From Paraphysomonas bandaiensis (taxonomy: Eukaryota > Chrysophyceae), in the NCBI GenBank assembly GCA_965644295.1, contig CBFFRP010000200.1:186001-250000 (forward strand): DNA of 64,000 nt, given 5' to 3'. Of the stretch, positions 20,216 to 32,946 are shown piece by piece (position 1 is the stretch's first letter; each line of letters opens with the position of its first letter). The translations under genes and the position numbers were made by a program. The notes beneath the pieces are model-generated. The model saw nothing but the letters and a program-made list of their open reading frames with translations. It was not told the origin of the DNA and searched no databases.

Positions 20216-21742
20216 CAGGGCTGCGTTTCAATTATTGCAATAGCAATAATTGAAATAGGGACAGCAAATCATAATTTCAATTATAATTGACTCCAGCTTG
20301 CTTCAATTAATTAAAATACAACAACTTGGTACTGGCAAGTATTTAGAAAACAGCACTTTCTATTTTATGCCAAAATTTAAAGATTGGTAGAATGCAATGA
20401 AATCTATGAGATTTATCTCATATAACATTTTTCTTCATTGATCCGCGATAGGAGCTACTATCTGGTACCAGAAGTCGCTGTTCGAGTGTTCTTCGAGAAA
20501 ATAAATAAAAAAGAAGACGTTGCATTAGAGACTTGGCAATGCCGGAAGTGCTCTGTGGTATAGGTGTTAGGAGGCGAAAGAAGGGTTATGGGTGGATCAA
20601 CCTCTAGCTGCATGCCATCAAATACGATGGCTGGAAAGAAAAAGTATTTTATGCGATGGATAAATAATTAAATAAGGTATCGCAAAATAGAACAACTACA
20701 GAAGGAAGGTGAACATCAGCTCGATCTACACGACGTTTGTACATTGTTTGACGAACTCATAACAAGGTCCCCGATTGTGGAGCGTCATCTGGGCTATTGT
20801 TCATAACGCAGCTTTCGAAAACGCAGTAGTGAAGATTCAAAGTGACAATGAAGTCTCACCTACCCGGACGGAAAAGAATCAAATAAAACTATTTTCGCTA
20901 ATGAAGAAGATGACGACAGTAAATCAGAATGACAACACAGCGCAAAGTTATATTGATGAAAACAGGCAGGCGAACCATGCACGTTTTAACAAGCACACTC
21001 GATACCGTAGCATGAATCTCGTGTATGCCAGTTGTGAATATCTTATTATTAGCAATAAGCGTGTAAGAGTCAGAAATAAAGTAGCAAAACAATTTAACTA
21101 ACTAATGCTTAACTCTGATATCCTACTATTTGGCGCTACGAAAGCTGCTTATGCGTCGCCGTAAGCGCCAAGGTGCAACCACTTTCCCTCTATCACTCAG
21201 AATGTTGATATACTTGACATCTGCTGACTTCATCAGGCAGCCCAATACCCCGGATGCCCTTGAAGTGGGCTTATTCCCGGATGCCTGTTTATTCGCCAGG
21301 GCCCAAAGGCGTCTACACAAGTTAGTGTCCCTTGTACCAGACAATATCTTCTGACTATAGACTATATATGCGGCTCACGTTAGTTTCCCAGAAAAATATC
21401 TCCGATACTTAACCCCCAAAACACCACGAAAAGGTGCGAGTCCGACTTCGTTGAGGGCGTGTACGACAATAAGGTTGAAAGTTTATTCAGTAGACTAAGA
21501 TTGTTATGAGTGATTTACGCAAGAGTATGAGAATATAATATAAGGATAAGACTTCTCGCCATTTAGATCTACTAATATTTTTCCTCATAAATCGTCGCCT
21601 GTGGAATTGAGCAAGCGATGATGGCAGCTAATGTATAGCTACTTGAGTACGTAGTTTAGGATCAAATAATTGCAATTCAATTAATTGTGACAGCAAGTAA
21701 TAATTATAGTAATTATAATTGATTACAACCTGCGCAGCCTAG
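20216..21742. mobile_element. Decayed hAT-superfamily DNA transposon (1527 bp) with target-site duplication
   Basis: The element starts CAGGGCTGCG and ends CGCAGCCTAG, imperfect terminal inverted repeats of hAT type. It is flanked by the 8-bp direct repeat ACAATTAC (20208-20215 and 21743-21750), the length hAT transposases generate. Subterminal regions are rich in CAATTA-type palindromes. Near 20740-20960 the plus strand reads LFDELITRSPIVERHLG and, in a shifted frame, VHNAAFENAVVKIQ, the layout of the C-terminal part of a hAT-like transposase broken by frameshift. A copy of the dispersed relic (21040-21465) is nested inside, so the element is dead or non-autonomous. Confidence 0.78.
21040..21465. 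repeat. Dispersed retroelement-like relic, copy 3 (nested in hAT)
   Basis: Shares block A (21050-21180), a middle block with CCCGGATGCC (about 21240-21320) and block B (21360-21460) with the copy at 62695-63120. Relative to copy 1, block A is inverted while block B keeps orientation, so the copies have different internal arrangements. No intact frame. Confidence 0.65.
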
Positions 21743-22025
21743 ACAATTACAGTCAATTTGTTGTTGGTAATAGTGCTTACGGCGGATAGTTATATGGAAG
21801 ACTCCTTTTGAGCCATTCCACAAATCCACAAATGATACGCTATAAATATTATTATCCATAATTTGGTAGTGGCGCTTTTCATATCGTACAGCAAATAAAT
21901 GCCACTAAACTTTCAGGAAACATAAAAAATCACGTCAATAGTCTACGACTAGTGGCACAATTATTTCGCCATTGCACTAACATCAATATATTGTCGCATA
22001 AAAACTCACACGACGTTTTCGATAA

Positions 22026-25000
22026 CTACTTATGAGACCGTGCTCGATTTGAATCTTTACTAAGAAATTGAGAAAGTTCTTCTATTTGCATCTCAAGTCC
22101 CTAGGATGAATCGTTAGATGTTACAAGTGAAAAGTACCTTGCCTTCGGTACCTTTTCTGTGACATCCTCGTCAATTAGAGCACTTGGCATACTGGGGCCA
22201 TTGTGTCCTTGAAGAGCAGACGCCTTGCGTCTTCGACGCATCTCTTTTCCAGTGCTAATCGTATGGCTACTTTGAGTTGAAACTACACTATGTCGCGTAC
22301 TACGCTCCAACATGCTTCCGTTACCACGACGATAGTCAATATTTGTATGTCCTGAGCTCTGAAGCCGAGGGTCAAGTTGTTCTCTATGCTGTAGCGATGT
22401 AGTTGATTTCGAATGACGATTAAAGTACTGTGATGAGTCAGGATGCTTTGAGAAGTATTCATCACTTAGACCCTACAATCAAAGTGAACCCAATGAAATA
22501 TAATACACGAATCAGCATACATGTGGAACATGAGGGTGATTGTCATGAACTACATGTAGAATAGCTCCAACTTCTATTCCTTCGTTATCAGCTACATCTA
22601 GCAAATCCAAATCAATTGACTGTAACATAACATCAAAACAATTAATAAAAAAGAATGTAATACTTGTAATTCACTCTGTAAACTTTCGTACTCTCTTTTC
22701 ATTGTTATATAAGCTCGTTCAATTTCCATCTTTTCTTTCACAGCTGCGTCACGAGCGGCTATCGCCTCCGCTAATGCTTTGTCTTTAGACGCATCCCTTT
22801 TATTGAACTGTTCAACAGTCACCAATAGAGAAGAAAATTCCTTTCGCTTATCATCCTTAGAGGACATTAATTCGCTTTTAGTATTTTCAAGTTCCTCGAG
22901 AGACTTACGAAGATGCTCACGCAAAGATGCATTTTCAGATCGTAGATCAGAATAATCCTGAGATACTGTCGCTTGCATCGATGTCGCACTGATTATGCTC
23001 TGAGATTCATCAGCTGCTCTAGATTCAAATGAAATAGAGTTTTTCTTCTTTGCTACTTGCTGCCAGTAGTGAGCACGAGCTTCCCAATCAATTGCTTGCT
23101 TTTTCAAGTGATTAACTTGTTCCACGACAGATTCATTTTTCTTTACCCACTGATCGCGGTCCATCTCTAGTGCTTTTACTCGGTCCTCGAATTGTAATTT
23201 CTCATCTTCGAGCTCGGCAATTGTTTCTTTCAAAATTCTACACTCCGAAACTTTTACTCGTACAGATGATATTACACTTATCAATTTCTTTGCATCGACC
23301 AGTTCCGAGTACAGAGTTTGACCCTCTTGGGCCAACAGCTGCTGCAAGTTGTCATGCAACAGAGTCAGTTCGTCATGCTCTCCTTCACTCCGCTGCTCAT
23401 ATCTGTCCAAAGCGGCTTGTCTTTGATGCAGCATTTTCAATGACGCTTCTGACTGTTGTTGTTGTACAACCAGAGTATGCTCTTGTTGCTTGATAACTTC
23501 TAACAGTGAATCTCGCTCGAGCTTTATAATATCTAACTCAGATTTTAATTTAGATTCATTGCTGACCTTTTCTAAGCCCAATTGAAGCTCCTGAATTCGT
23601 CGAGTTAACACAACTTCTCTGGCCAACAAATTCGTTTTCTCTTCTACAATGGAGTTAAGTTCCGCATTAATTTGGTCTCGTTCTTTTATAGCATTTGTTA
23701 CATCGTTCATCGACAGTCGAAGCTCATCTTGGAGTGATGATATCTTCCTTCCGGCGTCCTCATTTTTCTCAGCCATCAATGTTTTTAGCTCTAACATTTC
23801 GGTACTCATAGCTTCTTTTTCTTTCCGCAAAATCTGGCATTCCTGTTGCCACTTTTCACAATCTTTAGCAACAGACTGACCTTGCTTGTGTAACGCCTCA
23901 AGTCGTTCAATAAGCTCTGCCACTTGGGACCTCGCAGTTTTTTCTACTGTGGCACGCGCTTGGCGCTCATCATTTAGTTCGCTCAGAAGTCTCTCAGCCG
24001 TTTCTTCTTTGCGGAGAATAATGCCTTTCAATTCAGCGATATCTTCTTCTGCCGCTCGTAAAGCCTTTGTAAAGTCAGAGGTCGCAGATTTAGATCCAAT
24101 AAATTTCTCAGCTTGGGTCCGTTGTATATACTCCTGCGCATTTTGAAGTTCTACCTTCATCCCATCTCTGTCTGTTCGAGCATTATCAAGTTCAATTTGA
24201 ATCTCAATATACTTTCCGTGTAATTGACGATACGCTTCTTTGAGGTCTGGGTCCATAGAACCCATACCAACGTCATCAGCCTTGACAACGATGTCTTTCG
24301 AGCAGCTCTGTTCCACACTCCCTGATGAAATAGGACGATGACGTGAAACACTACCAGGTGCAGAATATCTGGCATCGTCCATCAAGTAACTAATCTTATA
24401 AGGATCTAGGCGTGCTAGACGTTGCTGTGGGTCTGCAATTGTCTGCTGGAGCAAATGGCGTGCTGCTTTTGAGCCAGGTTTATTCCCTCCAAGCTCTCCC
24501 TTTAACTTAGAAAACTCTGTGGCAAGAGTGTAAGTCAGGTTCGGATCAATAGTGTCGTTTATTCCGACACGACCAAATGATTCCATCCCCGGCATTGAGA
24601 CAACACTCAACTGACACAGTCTCTCCGCGTACTTAAGAGTGTGAAGAGATTCATCATAGCAAGTATGGGACGGGGATATAGTCGCCAACATAGTTGTGTT
24701 GCTACGACCACTCAATGCATCCCGTAGAAGCCACGTAAGAACAGAATCTCTGAACGGCAAACCCTTGGCCGAATTTCCTTTTCCTAATTCTTTGATGATA
24801 TATCCTAAAGTTGACAGTGAGCGTCTGATCATTTTCAGTTCCAATCTTTCGGTATTACCGCTTGAGCGCTGGGAAGTGCCATAACGCTTGCGCCTACCAC
24901 TCGTATCTAGATCTTCTCTCACAACTTCCTTCTCTGAACCCGCAAGATCGACCATCTGTGCTCGTACATGGGCATGTTTCTGTACTGTCCTGACCTGTGG

Positions 25001-26616
25001 TACGGAACACACAGCTGTTGATGATATAGATTTGGAGAATGATGGAGAAAAAGGGTCAGGGTCATCAACGGGAGACAATTCAAGTGTTGCAATAGCGTGG
25101 GAGCGAGATGAATGTCGATTTCTAAATGTGGAGGCAGTACTTCGCTCCTCATACCCTCGATACAACAACTCCAACACTTCAGTTGCGGACTCTACCTCAA
25201 CCTTAGTTAACTTTTCGACATATGGACCAAGGGCAGGATGCTCTCTTACCCTTAAGTCACTTGTTGAAGTTGAAGGCGCCAGGCAGTCGCGAATTTTCTC
25301 CTGGTATATCTCTAGAAAGGACAAAGTAATCTTCGTGTCCTTAATTACTTCATCGTCGGAAAAAACGTTTTCGACGATGTCTAGGAAAACACGAGGAATA
25401 AGTCCCGCACTTTCATGAAGCTGTACGCTAGCTTCATCTTCTGACTGAATAAACCCCCCTCCTTCAGAGTGAATCAAATCGTCTCCGCCGAACATAGTGT
25501 ACGTCTTCCCAGTGCTTGTGTGCCCATATGCAAAGCAGCACGTGGATACCCCACGCATCACATCCTCCGCCATCCCAGCCCCTATCGAGTCGTACACTCC
25601 TCGCTGGTTCACATACGTATTTTCCTCGTCAGTAGGGTCGTACGACCATAAACAATGGTCGAAGCAGAAGACCTTAGCCCAATCATTGCAGCGCATATCC
25701 TCGAGTGATACTGCAGCAGCCGCAGCGGCAATTGCATCGGGATCAGCTGTGAAAGCTTTCGGATTTACGAGTATGAGTTTTTCACCGTTTACTGATACCA
25801 CACGTCTGGGGCCTGACTTAATTTCCCCAACAGTAAACGGACGGATTCTCACTGCTACGCGCACGGAATGGTGAAGATCTGGCCGCCCTCCCTTTGTCAA
25901 CGTCATAACCTTGCTTGACGACACAAAGCTATCGTTGACAGACCGCTTTATAACAGACCAAACATTCTTGCTGCTTTTACTATCACTGGGAGGCGCTGGT
26001 TCCGGGGTGGTTAGACATTGAACTAGACTACTTGCATGTTGAGGTGAAGTCACACTGGTATTGAATTCTGACAGCAGAGTTCCCTCGCCACTGCTAGTAG
26101 GAGACGACATATCGTCATCAGGAGTATTTCGAGTCTCACTCTCTTGGTCTTGGGACTGCGGTAATCCTGAAACGAAATATGTAATGAGGTACGTAAAGAT
26201 ATAAACTTGCGCTACAAAACACTACAAGTAGTTGGACTGGATAAAATACAAAATTAAACATCAGGTAATATACCGTTGCGTTCATCTGTTTCTGAAACAG
26301 ATGAGAGTGAGTTGCTGCTAGTGGGTTTCACTATTCGAGCACCACCACTCTTGTTTGAGTTCGACAACTGTAAATATGATTCCTCAGAGGACTCATCTTT
26401 GGCGGCAGCTTGAGCATGATGCTCCTGTGTCTCGTTAGCAGACGATGACAAAACCGGAGCAGGCATGTTGATGTCCGCCATCACTCTCGCTATCTTCTCC
26501 TCTAGAGTCTCTGGTCGAGACTTGTTATATGACGATCGATTCAAAGATTCAGATTTGTGATGTTGATCACCAGGTAGAGGAGAGCTTTGACTCTCTCTTC
26601 TGCTGTTGCCGGACAT
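22026..26616 (-). CDS. Kinesin motor protein, N-terminal motor, kinesin-3-like (1446 aa)
   Basis: Exons 26616-26274, 26166-22664, 22619-22521, 22472-22152 and 22100-22026, with introns of 107, 44, 48 and 51 bp; the phases close exactly. A 210-residue Ser-rich leader precedes the motor (about 215-640). Motor landmarks are VRVAVRIRPF, the P-loop GHTSTGKTYTM (usually GQTxxGKT), switch I NRHSSRSHA, switch II VDLAGSEK and the HTLKYAERL neck-side motif. The YDSIG...EDV..GVSTCCFAYG run is closest to kinesin-3/Unc104-type motors, but no FHA or PH domain is visible. About 500 residues of coiled coil (750-1260) imply a dimer. Plus-end microtubule transport is the expected role. An alternative start at 26682 would add 22 residues through an AT repeat. 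Confidence 0.9.
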
Positions 26617-26875
26617 CTCCGTCTTCAATAACCAGATATATATATATATGTACCTACAGGTAAGATAATAGTCCCGAGACACTCAAAGCATACACACAGA
26701 GTGTTTAATCGAGAGAGGGAATCGTAATTCCAGAGAGAGTATTAGTGTATAGATTGGCAACTATTGAGGTGCAATCACAATGACAGAGTGGCAGTTAGGC
26801 GACATGGATATGATACCACACCACACAGCTGTACCTGGATACGTATGTAAGTATGTATGTATGTATGTATGTATG

Positions 26876-26906
<31 letters not shown>

Positions 26907-27265
26907 GTATGTATGTATGTATGTATGTATGTATGTATGTATGTATGTATGTATGTATGTATGTATGTATGTATGTATGTATGTATGTATGTATGTATGT
27001 ATGTATGTATGTATGTATGTATGTATGTATGTATGTATGTATGTATGTATGTATGTATGTATGTATGTATGTATGTATGTATGTATGTATGTATGTATGT
27101 ATGTATGTATGTATGTATGTATGTATGTATGTATGTATGTATGTATGTATGTATGTATGTATGTATGTATGTATGTATGTGAGTGTGGACACTGCTTTTC
27201 TTGGAGGTCTGGCCATTGTATCATCGCTACAGCACTTATATCACTCACCTACTAGGTGCCACGCC
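26617..27265. promoter_or_regulatory. Divergent upstream region, kinesin / SAC phosphatase
   Basis: 649 bp between start codons. About half is the (GTAT)n tract listed separately. The remainder contains a short (AT)n run by the kinesin start (26635-26650) and no ORF of its own. Any promoter for either gene must work with, or around, the microsatellite. Confidence 0.45.
26848..27180. repeat. (GTAT)n microsatellite, about 83 units
   Basis: Near-perfect tetranucleotide repeat broken only by two GTAAGTAT units near 26849 and 26903. Because 4 is not a multiple of 3 and no register gives a stop, all six frames stay open and read VCMY or TYIH repeats. These ORFs are artefacts of the repeat. Confidence 0.98.
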
Positions 27266-29784
27266 ATGCCCCGTGGCTATGCCCTAGTGTCATTGTTTCT
27301 GTTAGTGGTGCACACAGTATCTCTCCGTCTCTCATCGTATGTTAGTGGTCCCTCTCATATGCTGTATGCACGCACCTCTACCAACAACAGACACATCAAG
27401 ACCATTAAACCAGGGATTATTTACTTCAAAGAGGAAGATGATGGATTGATACTCTGGCAGTGTGATAATGGTGCTGAACTATGTAACACTATGCGCATAA
27501 GGAGGGGGGCCAATGAGGACAGTGCAGCGGCCATCTCATTGGCTATGGAGCATACCTCACACTTAGAGCGGGAGGGGGAAGGGGTTGGTCAAGCGGCTGC
27601 GTTACTTGGTTTCTTTAATGTTAGCAGGACTGAATATGTTGCACTAGTCACGAGGACGGAGCCAACTGAAGCTTTCATAGACCCATCCATACGCCGGATC
27701 AGTGAAGTGAAACTCTTGAAAATTCCGGGTAGTCCTATTAGCTTGAACGAGACAGAGATTCATGATGAGCAACTCTCTCTGCTTGAGGCAGAATTTCGAC
27801 GCCATACTCTGTACTTCTCGTCTGACAGAAGCACTGATGTCACCCGCACTGTCCAAGGTAACCAGCTGAGACGCCAACAGGGGGATAATATCTCGACTTG
27901 GTGGAAGGGCTGCGATGAACGCTTTTTCTGGAATCTCAACCTTTTACGTCCTTTGCTCGACAATCCATCACCATCTCCTGGAGTGCTGGATGTGTGGGTG
28001 ACTCCGATTACCAATGCTTGGGCAGATTGTACTTATTTTTCACTAGATGGACGCCCGTATTCTCTTTCTCTGGTGTCCCGTCGCAGTCGACTTAGACAGG
28101 GTGCAAGGTACGTTCTGTTTTCATATGTTGTATTATGTTACAAATAGAACTTGTCTTTTAGAATGATGATGCGCGGCGTGGATGCAGCAGGAAATGTGGC
28201 AAATCACGTCGAAACAGAGCAAGTGCTGCGTTCTGTTGACGGGCGAGACACATTCTCGTTTCTTCAAATTCGTGGATCTGTGCCGGTTTATTGGACTCAA
28301 AGCGAAGTATGGATCCCCTCTCCTCCCATCCTTGTTGATGAATCTCTCCGGCATTCTGTTGCTCTCACTGCACACTTGGATGACTTGCACCGTCAGTACT
28401 CCCACGCGGTGTTTGTAAATCTCGTGGACAAGGTGGGATCGCAGGGCGAGTTAGGACGATGCTTGGTTGGAGCTCTTAATGAGATAGCTAATAATAGAGG
28501 AGATCGAAGTGACCTGTATCGTAGCATGCTGGATCGGGATGCAGTGACCATAACGGACCACATGATTCCACCGAATAACGCTACGGAGCCTCTACGCGTG
28601 AGACACGTGTGGTTTGACTTCCACCATAAAGTTAACACCTTCACTGGCTCTGATAGGACATGGGAAGCAGTACTAGAACACTTGGAGGACGATACTATTG
28701 GGAAAGAGGGATTTTACTCACATAGAGAGGGAATAGAAGAAACTCTCCAGCAGACGGTGGTGCGAACCAACTGCGTGGATTGCTTGGATCGCACGAACGT
28801 CGTTCAAGTATGTGTACATATGTCTCATAGTTTGTCATACTTATACCAAGCATTTGCAGGCGGCCATCGGCAGAGCTGTTCTCATGTATCAGCTTCACCT
28901 TATGGGTCACAATATCTCTCGTACAACTAATACTTCCCTTGCAGCTATAGCGAAGCGTGATCTTCCTAAGGTATATAACTGCACTGCGCTGTAAAAATAT
29001 CTAAGTATTGGCGTTGTAGGCTGTAGAAAGGACTGTCCGGAAATTGTGGGTGGATAATGGTGATGGAATCAGTGATCTTTATGCAGGTACGAGGTCTCTT
29101 AAGCGCGACCTCACTCGAAATGGGAAGCGCACCTCAGTGGGTATAGTCAAGGACGCGTTAAGTTCTTTTGTACGATATGTGCTTGGTAACTTTGTGGACC
29201 GGGGGCGACAACGAGGGATAGATATGCTTGTCGGTGTAAAGGCATCAGCCAACACTTCTGACGATCAAACAAGACGCTCCGTCACAGCAACTAGTGATAA
29301 TACCCCAATTGATATCACTCATAAGCGGGATGAAGGAGTAGAAGAGAACGATTCGGATTTAATTGTCCGATCCATGAAATTTCCTATACGCAATTCGAAA
29401 CGCATAAGCGCTGATGTTTTTGTGGATGACTTGGCCCACAGACTGCGGCGTTTGGAGCAAAGAAGACAAAATATAATGTATAGTCAAATAGATTCTATTC
29501 GGCCACGCACCGCCCGAGCTCTATTCCAACCCATAGAGTTTGAAGGGGTTATATCTCGTCGACATATGATTATGAAAGAGTTGTTAAGTGATCTACTATC
29601 TACCATTGAAGATAGTTTGAATAGACCACAATCTGTAGTTTCACTGGACAACCCTGTTGTTAAAGGGGAAGAAATTAGTAAAGCAAGTATTTTAGACGCA
29701 GTTAACCGAACATTGGTCTATAGTAGTATGGATCACCTAGCACCTGCGTCTATTTTGGCGGCATTTTACATATTGTTTAGATAG
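27266..29784 (+). CDS. SAC-domain phosphoinositide phosphatase (787 aa)
   Basis: Exons 27266-28107, 28162-28807, 28860-28970 and 29020-29784, with introns of 54, 52 and 49 bp. Diagnostic SAC blocks appear in order: FFWNLNLLRPLL, RMMMRGVDAAGNVANHVETEQ, RGSVPVYWTQ, WFDFHHKV and the catalytic RTNCVDCLDRTNVVQ (Cys485, Arg491 of the C-x5-R loop), then WVDNGDGISDLYAGT and TRNGKR. Such enzymes remove phosphates from PtdIns(4)P or PtdIns(3,5)P2 on endomembranes. A hydrophobic N-terminus (ALVSLFLLVVHTVSL) looks like a signal anchor, unusual for a family that acts on the cytosolic face. The last residues are mildly hydrophobic, but the paired C-terminal helices of Sac1 are not clear. Start chosen as the first ATG after the microsatellite. 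Confidence 0.9.
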
Positions 29785-29910
29785 TATGCTTTGCATATGG
29801 ATTGATAAATATCACATGCTTTCCGGCTAATTTGTAGTAATCTATATAGTGTAAATAAGTATAAACTACTGCAATTGATTTATATATATATTGAATGTCT
29901 GATTATCATT

Positions 29911-31685
29911 TGTTGGCTGTGCTAGCTGGAGTTTTTGTGAACTACTATTTCAGGTAGTATATGGCGGTAATAAGGCATTATCATTCTTCTTTCTCTAAAT
30001 GCAGATTTATGCTTAGTAATAGCAAGAAGAATGTTGTGATTATTAGAGTGTAAAGTGATGAACACACAGTAATGTAGAAAATTGAATAATAATGCAGAAA
30101 ATAACGGAATAATTAGAAGTATAACTGATAATGACGATCGTTATGATGACGATCACACATCTTCAACAGATACTCTCTCTCTCTAATTCAGTTCATGATA
30201 TATTTCACTGAACATCATAACTCACATATACTATCTTATGTTAAGATGAATCTTAATACGCCCCCCAATGAAATAATCAGTAAACTGTGGATTATAGAGG
30301 GGATATGAAGCTTATACACACTGAGAGTAAAAACCAGAGTAGCAGTCACTAGTCAATAATAAGCGCACAGCAGAAATGCTGTATTGAGAGACCATCCTTC
30401 TAGTCCAGCATCACGTATTGAACAAAAATAAAAAATGGTAAAGACTCCGTGTAACTCAAACTAGCCACCTGTGGCTTGTTGGTAATTATGAGTTCGGTGT
30501 CTCTGAGATTGTTGCTCGCTTTCTATTGTTACTGAATGGGATGTCGAACCCAACTCGCCCCATCAATGTAGTTTGCAATATGTAAGAAGATAGTTGCTCC
30601 TAGTGGTTTCGTAAGAAGATCGGCTGACATTTTGACTTGTGGTGGGTATATGATTAACAGTCAATAGGTTTTCGGCTATATGTTCTCGAATGGAGTGATA
30701 TCGAATCGAGATATGTTTTTTACGGCGATGATGAGTAGGATTGTAACATAATTGGACTGCACCTTTATTATCGCACTAAATAGTTGTGGAGAATGGAAGT
30801 TTGAAACATTTCAGGTAATAAAGAGCGTAGCCATAATGCTTCCTGAGCTGCTGACGATAAGGCCATATATTCTGCTTCTCAGTAGACGACAGTGCCACTG
30901 TTGTCTGTACTGGAGATTGCCATTATATAATCTAAAAGCTGTAGTGGACCGTCGAGCGAGGTGATATCGCGCCCAATCGCTATTGCAGTATCCTGACAAT
31001 GATATGTGGGGTCCAGTATATATATCAGTCCTTGCTTAGCAGTGCCTTTGAGGTACCTAAGGACATGTAAAACGCAGCATTGCAGGTAATAAGATTAGGC
31101 ATGTCAGAAAATCTAGCAAGAGTATTGACTGCGTAGGCTATGTCCGTTCAGCTTGTATCAACATATCGTTGATTCGAGTCGAATGAATGATTGAATTCGT
31201 GCAAATCATAATTGAATGAGAACAACACATTGGTAGACATTGGTTTACAACTAGACATATTGAATTTTTCCAGTAGTTTGGTGACATATCGTTCCTGACT
31301 TAGAGTCGTGATATTCTTATCGAAGTCCTGGTGAATGGAAATGCCTGTAAGTAGTAATATCTAAGAGTCCGGGAACCGTAATTTCGAACTTTTTGGCTAG
31401 GCAGTTGTTGAAGTCTTGAATATCAGTGTTTGATGCTGATGCGATGATAATGTCATCAACATATATGGTGATTAACTTGCCATCGATCTGTTCTTTAAAT
31501 ATAAAAGGATCAGGTATTAGTCTAGTGAAACCCAAGTCTAGCATGAAAACTAAATTAGTACAACATTTGTACCAATTTAAACCTGCTAGCTTCAAATCAT
31601 AGTTTCCTTGTAATCGACACCTGGGATTTGAGTATATCCCTCTGGGCAACCAGCAGTCGAGCCTTGAACTTTATCGTTCTGCTTC
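29911..31685 (-). mobile_element. Degenerate Copia retrotransposon relic
   Basis: On the minus strand, 31650-31320 encodes a Copia reverse-transcriptase fragment with IYVDDIIIAS, and about 30750-30600 resembles the Copia RNase H tail (KHISIRYHSIREHI, ADLLTKPL) with stops and frameshifts. A purine-rich tract (GGGGGG on the minus strand) at about 30259-30264 abuts a possible 3' LTR, 29911-30258. That LTR starts TGTTGG and ends CTTAATA like the intact element's ends. No matching 5' LTR is clear, although the short motif around 31900-32440 (ATACTATC, then TTATATTAAGATGAATCCTAATA after the MITE) matches the LTR end at 30225-30258. The element is inactive. Confidence 0.75.
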
Positions 31686-31908
31686 CTATTGATTTTGAAA
31701 ATGAGTTTTCCTTTGATTGCTCATCATGCTCCCTGTGGTAACACCAAGCATATCTCCAATATCCTTTCTTCTGGAGATATCTCTTTGTTTATCGCGCCAA
31801 TCCACTGCTGTTGATGATGTAATACATGTTGAGCATTTACATCTTATGATCATGAATATATACACCGTCACCAAGTTTATGTACATTTACGGCTACTCAT
31901 ATACTATC

Positions 31909-32411
31909 GGGATGTATTTTTCGACCTAGTCAAATTGGGGGAATTACCTAGTCACACCAAAATTGGTGTAATAACCTAGTCAAAAGGTTGAAAAACCTAG
32001 TCATTAAATAATTAGATTTTTAACTTCACAATGACTAGGTTGACTAGGTTGACTAGGTGGAATCGAGTATTCACCTAGTCAAACAGGGGAGCATACTATA
32101 GCCATAAATTAAATTCTATATGCCTCACACTTCGTCTTCACAGTCGAATGCAAATTGGGCTGTTTCTGATGACCAAGTCCGGTGTAGCTCTTTAGCTTTG
32201 TGTTCGCCTGATCTATGTTGTATTGATTTTAATTCACCTTCTATGACCTCATGCTTATGTAATTCGTAGCTATATGTGAGTACAATTCATGACTAGGTTT
32301 AATACTATAATTGGCTAGGTTGAGTCATTTATTGCTTTGACTAGGTTATTACACCAATTTTGGAGTGACTAGGAAAGTCCACCAAATTGACTAGGTTGAA
32401 TAATATATCCC
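31909..32411. mobile_element. MITE (503 bp) with ~85-bp inverted ends and 9-bp target duplication
   Basis: Both ends begin GGGAT and share about 80-85 bp of imperfect terminal inverted repeat. The 9-bp repeat TATACTATC flanks it exactly (31900-31908 and 32412-32420). A 9-bp duplication with long inverted ends fits Mutator-like elements. The element is full of CCTAGTC / GACTAGG words in both orientations (about a dozen), likely transposase-binding repeats. It encodes nothing. Its insertion splits a sequence similar to the end of the neighbouring Copia relic's LTR. Confidence 0.85.
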
Positions 32412-32420
32412 TATACTATC

Positions 32421-32946
32421 TTATATTAAGATGAATCCTAATATCGCATAACACACGCACATAATATATAATATAATGTGTGTGTTCATACAATAGAGGT
32501 GAGAAAGCGTTGAAGGGTATGAAACTTCAGTTTCTAGTTTTCTGTTAGTTTTGTATTCACCGACTACTATCTATTTTCGACAATTGTATGCACTACAGCA
32601 CCAGTTCAATTAGGTAGAGTTATTTTGTAGTACATCATGTAACTATCACGTGTATAGGTAATATAATATATACAAAATGCATTCAGGTGAAGCAGGTGAC
32701 GGTCCAGATGTACTAGAGCTTGACAGCAAATTTCGAGAGCATAACGCTATGGGCTTTGTGAACAAGATACTTAAATATCTAATGCAGAAAGTGCCCTACC
32801 AAGTTCAAATCTGAACGAGACAATGCTCCTGGTTTACATAGTAATGTATCATATATCACATATACACGTTTTATAAGTATGATAAACTAACTCTATTGCA
32901 ACACTTCAACTTTTGACGAACATAATAAACTAGAAACACAACAACA
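32421..32946. other. Intergenic, no gene seen
   Basis: AT-rich 3' flank of the glycosyltransferase gene; starts with the rest of the split Copia LTR-like end. A short open stretch near 32676-32810 (ATGCATTCAGG...) has no features I recognise. Confidence 0.45.

Noticed and set aside
24888-25418. Plus-strand 176-aa ORF
   Set aside because: Antisense shadow of the kinesin motor exon.
26761-27255. Six-frame ORFs of VCMY and TYIH repeats
   Set aside because: They are the stop-free translation of the (GTAT)n microsatellite; no coding evidence.
31686-31886. Minus-strand 66-aa ORF as part of Copia gag
   Set aside because: No zinc knuckle or other gag feature; could be chance.
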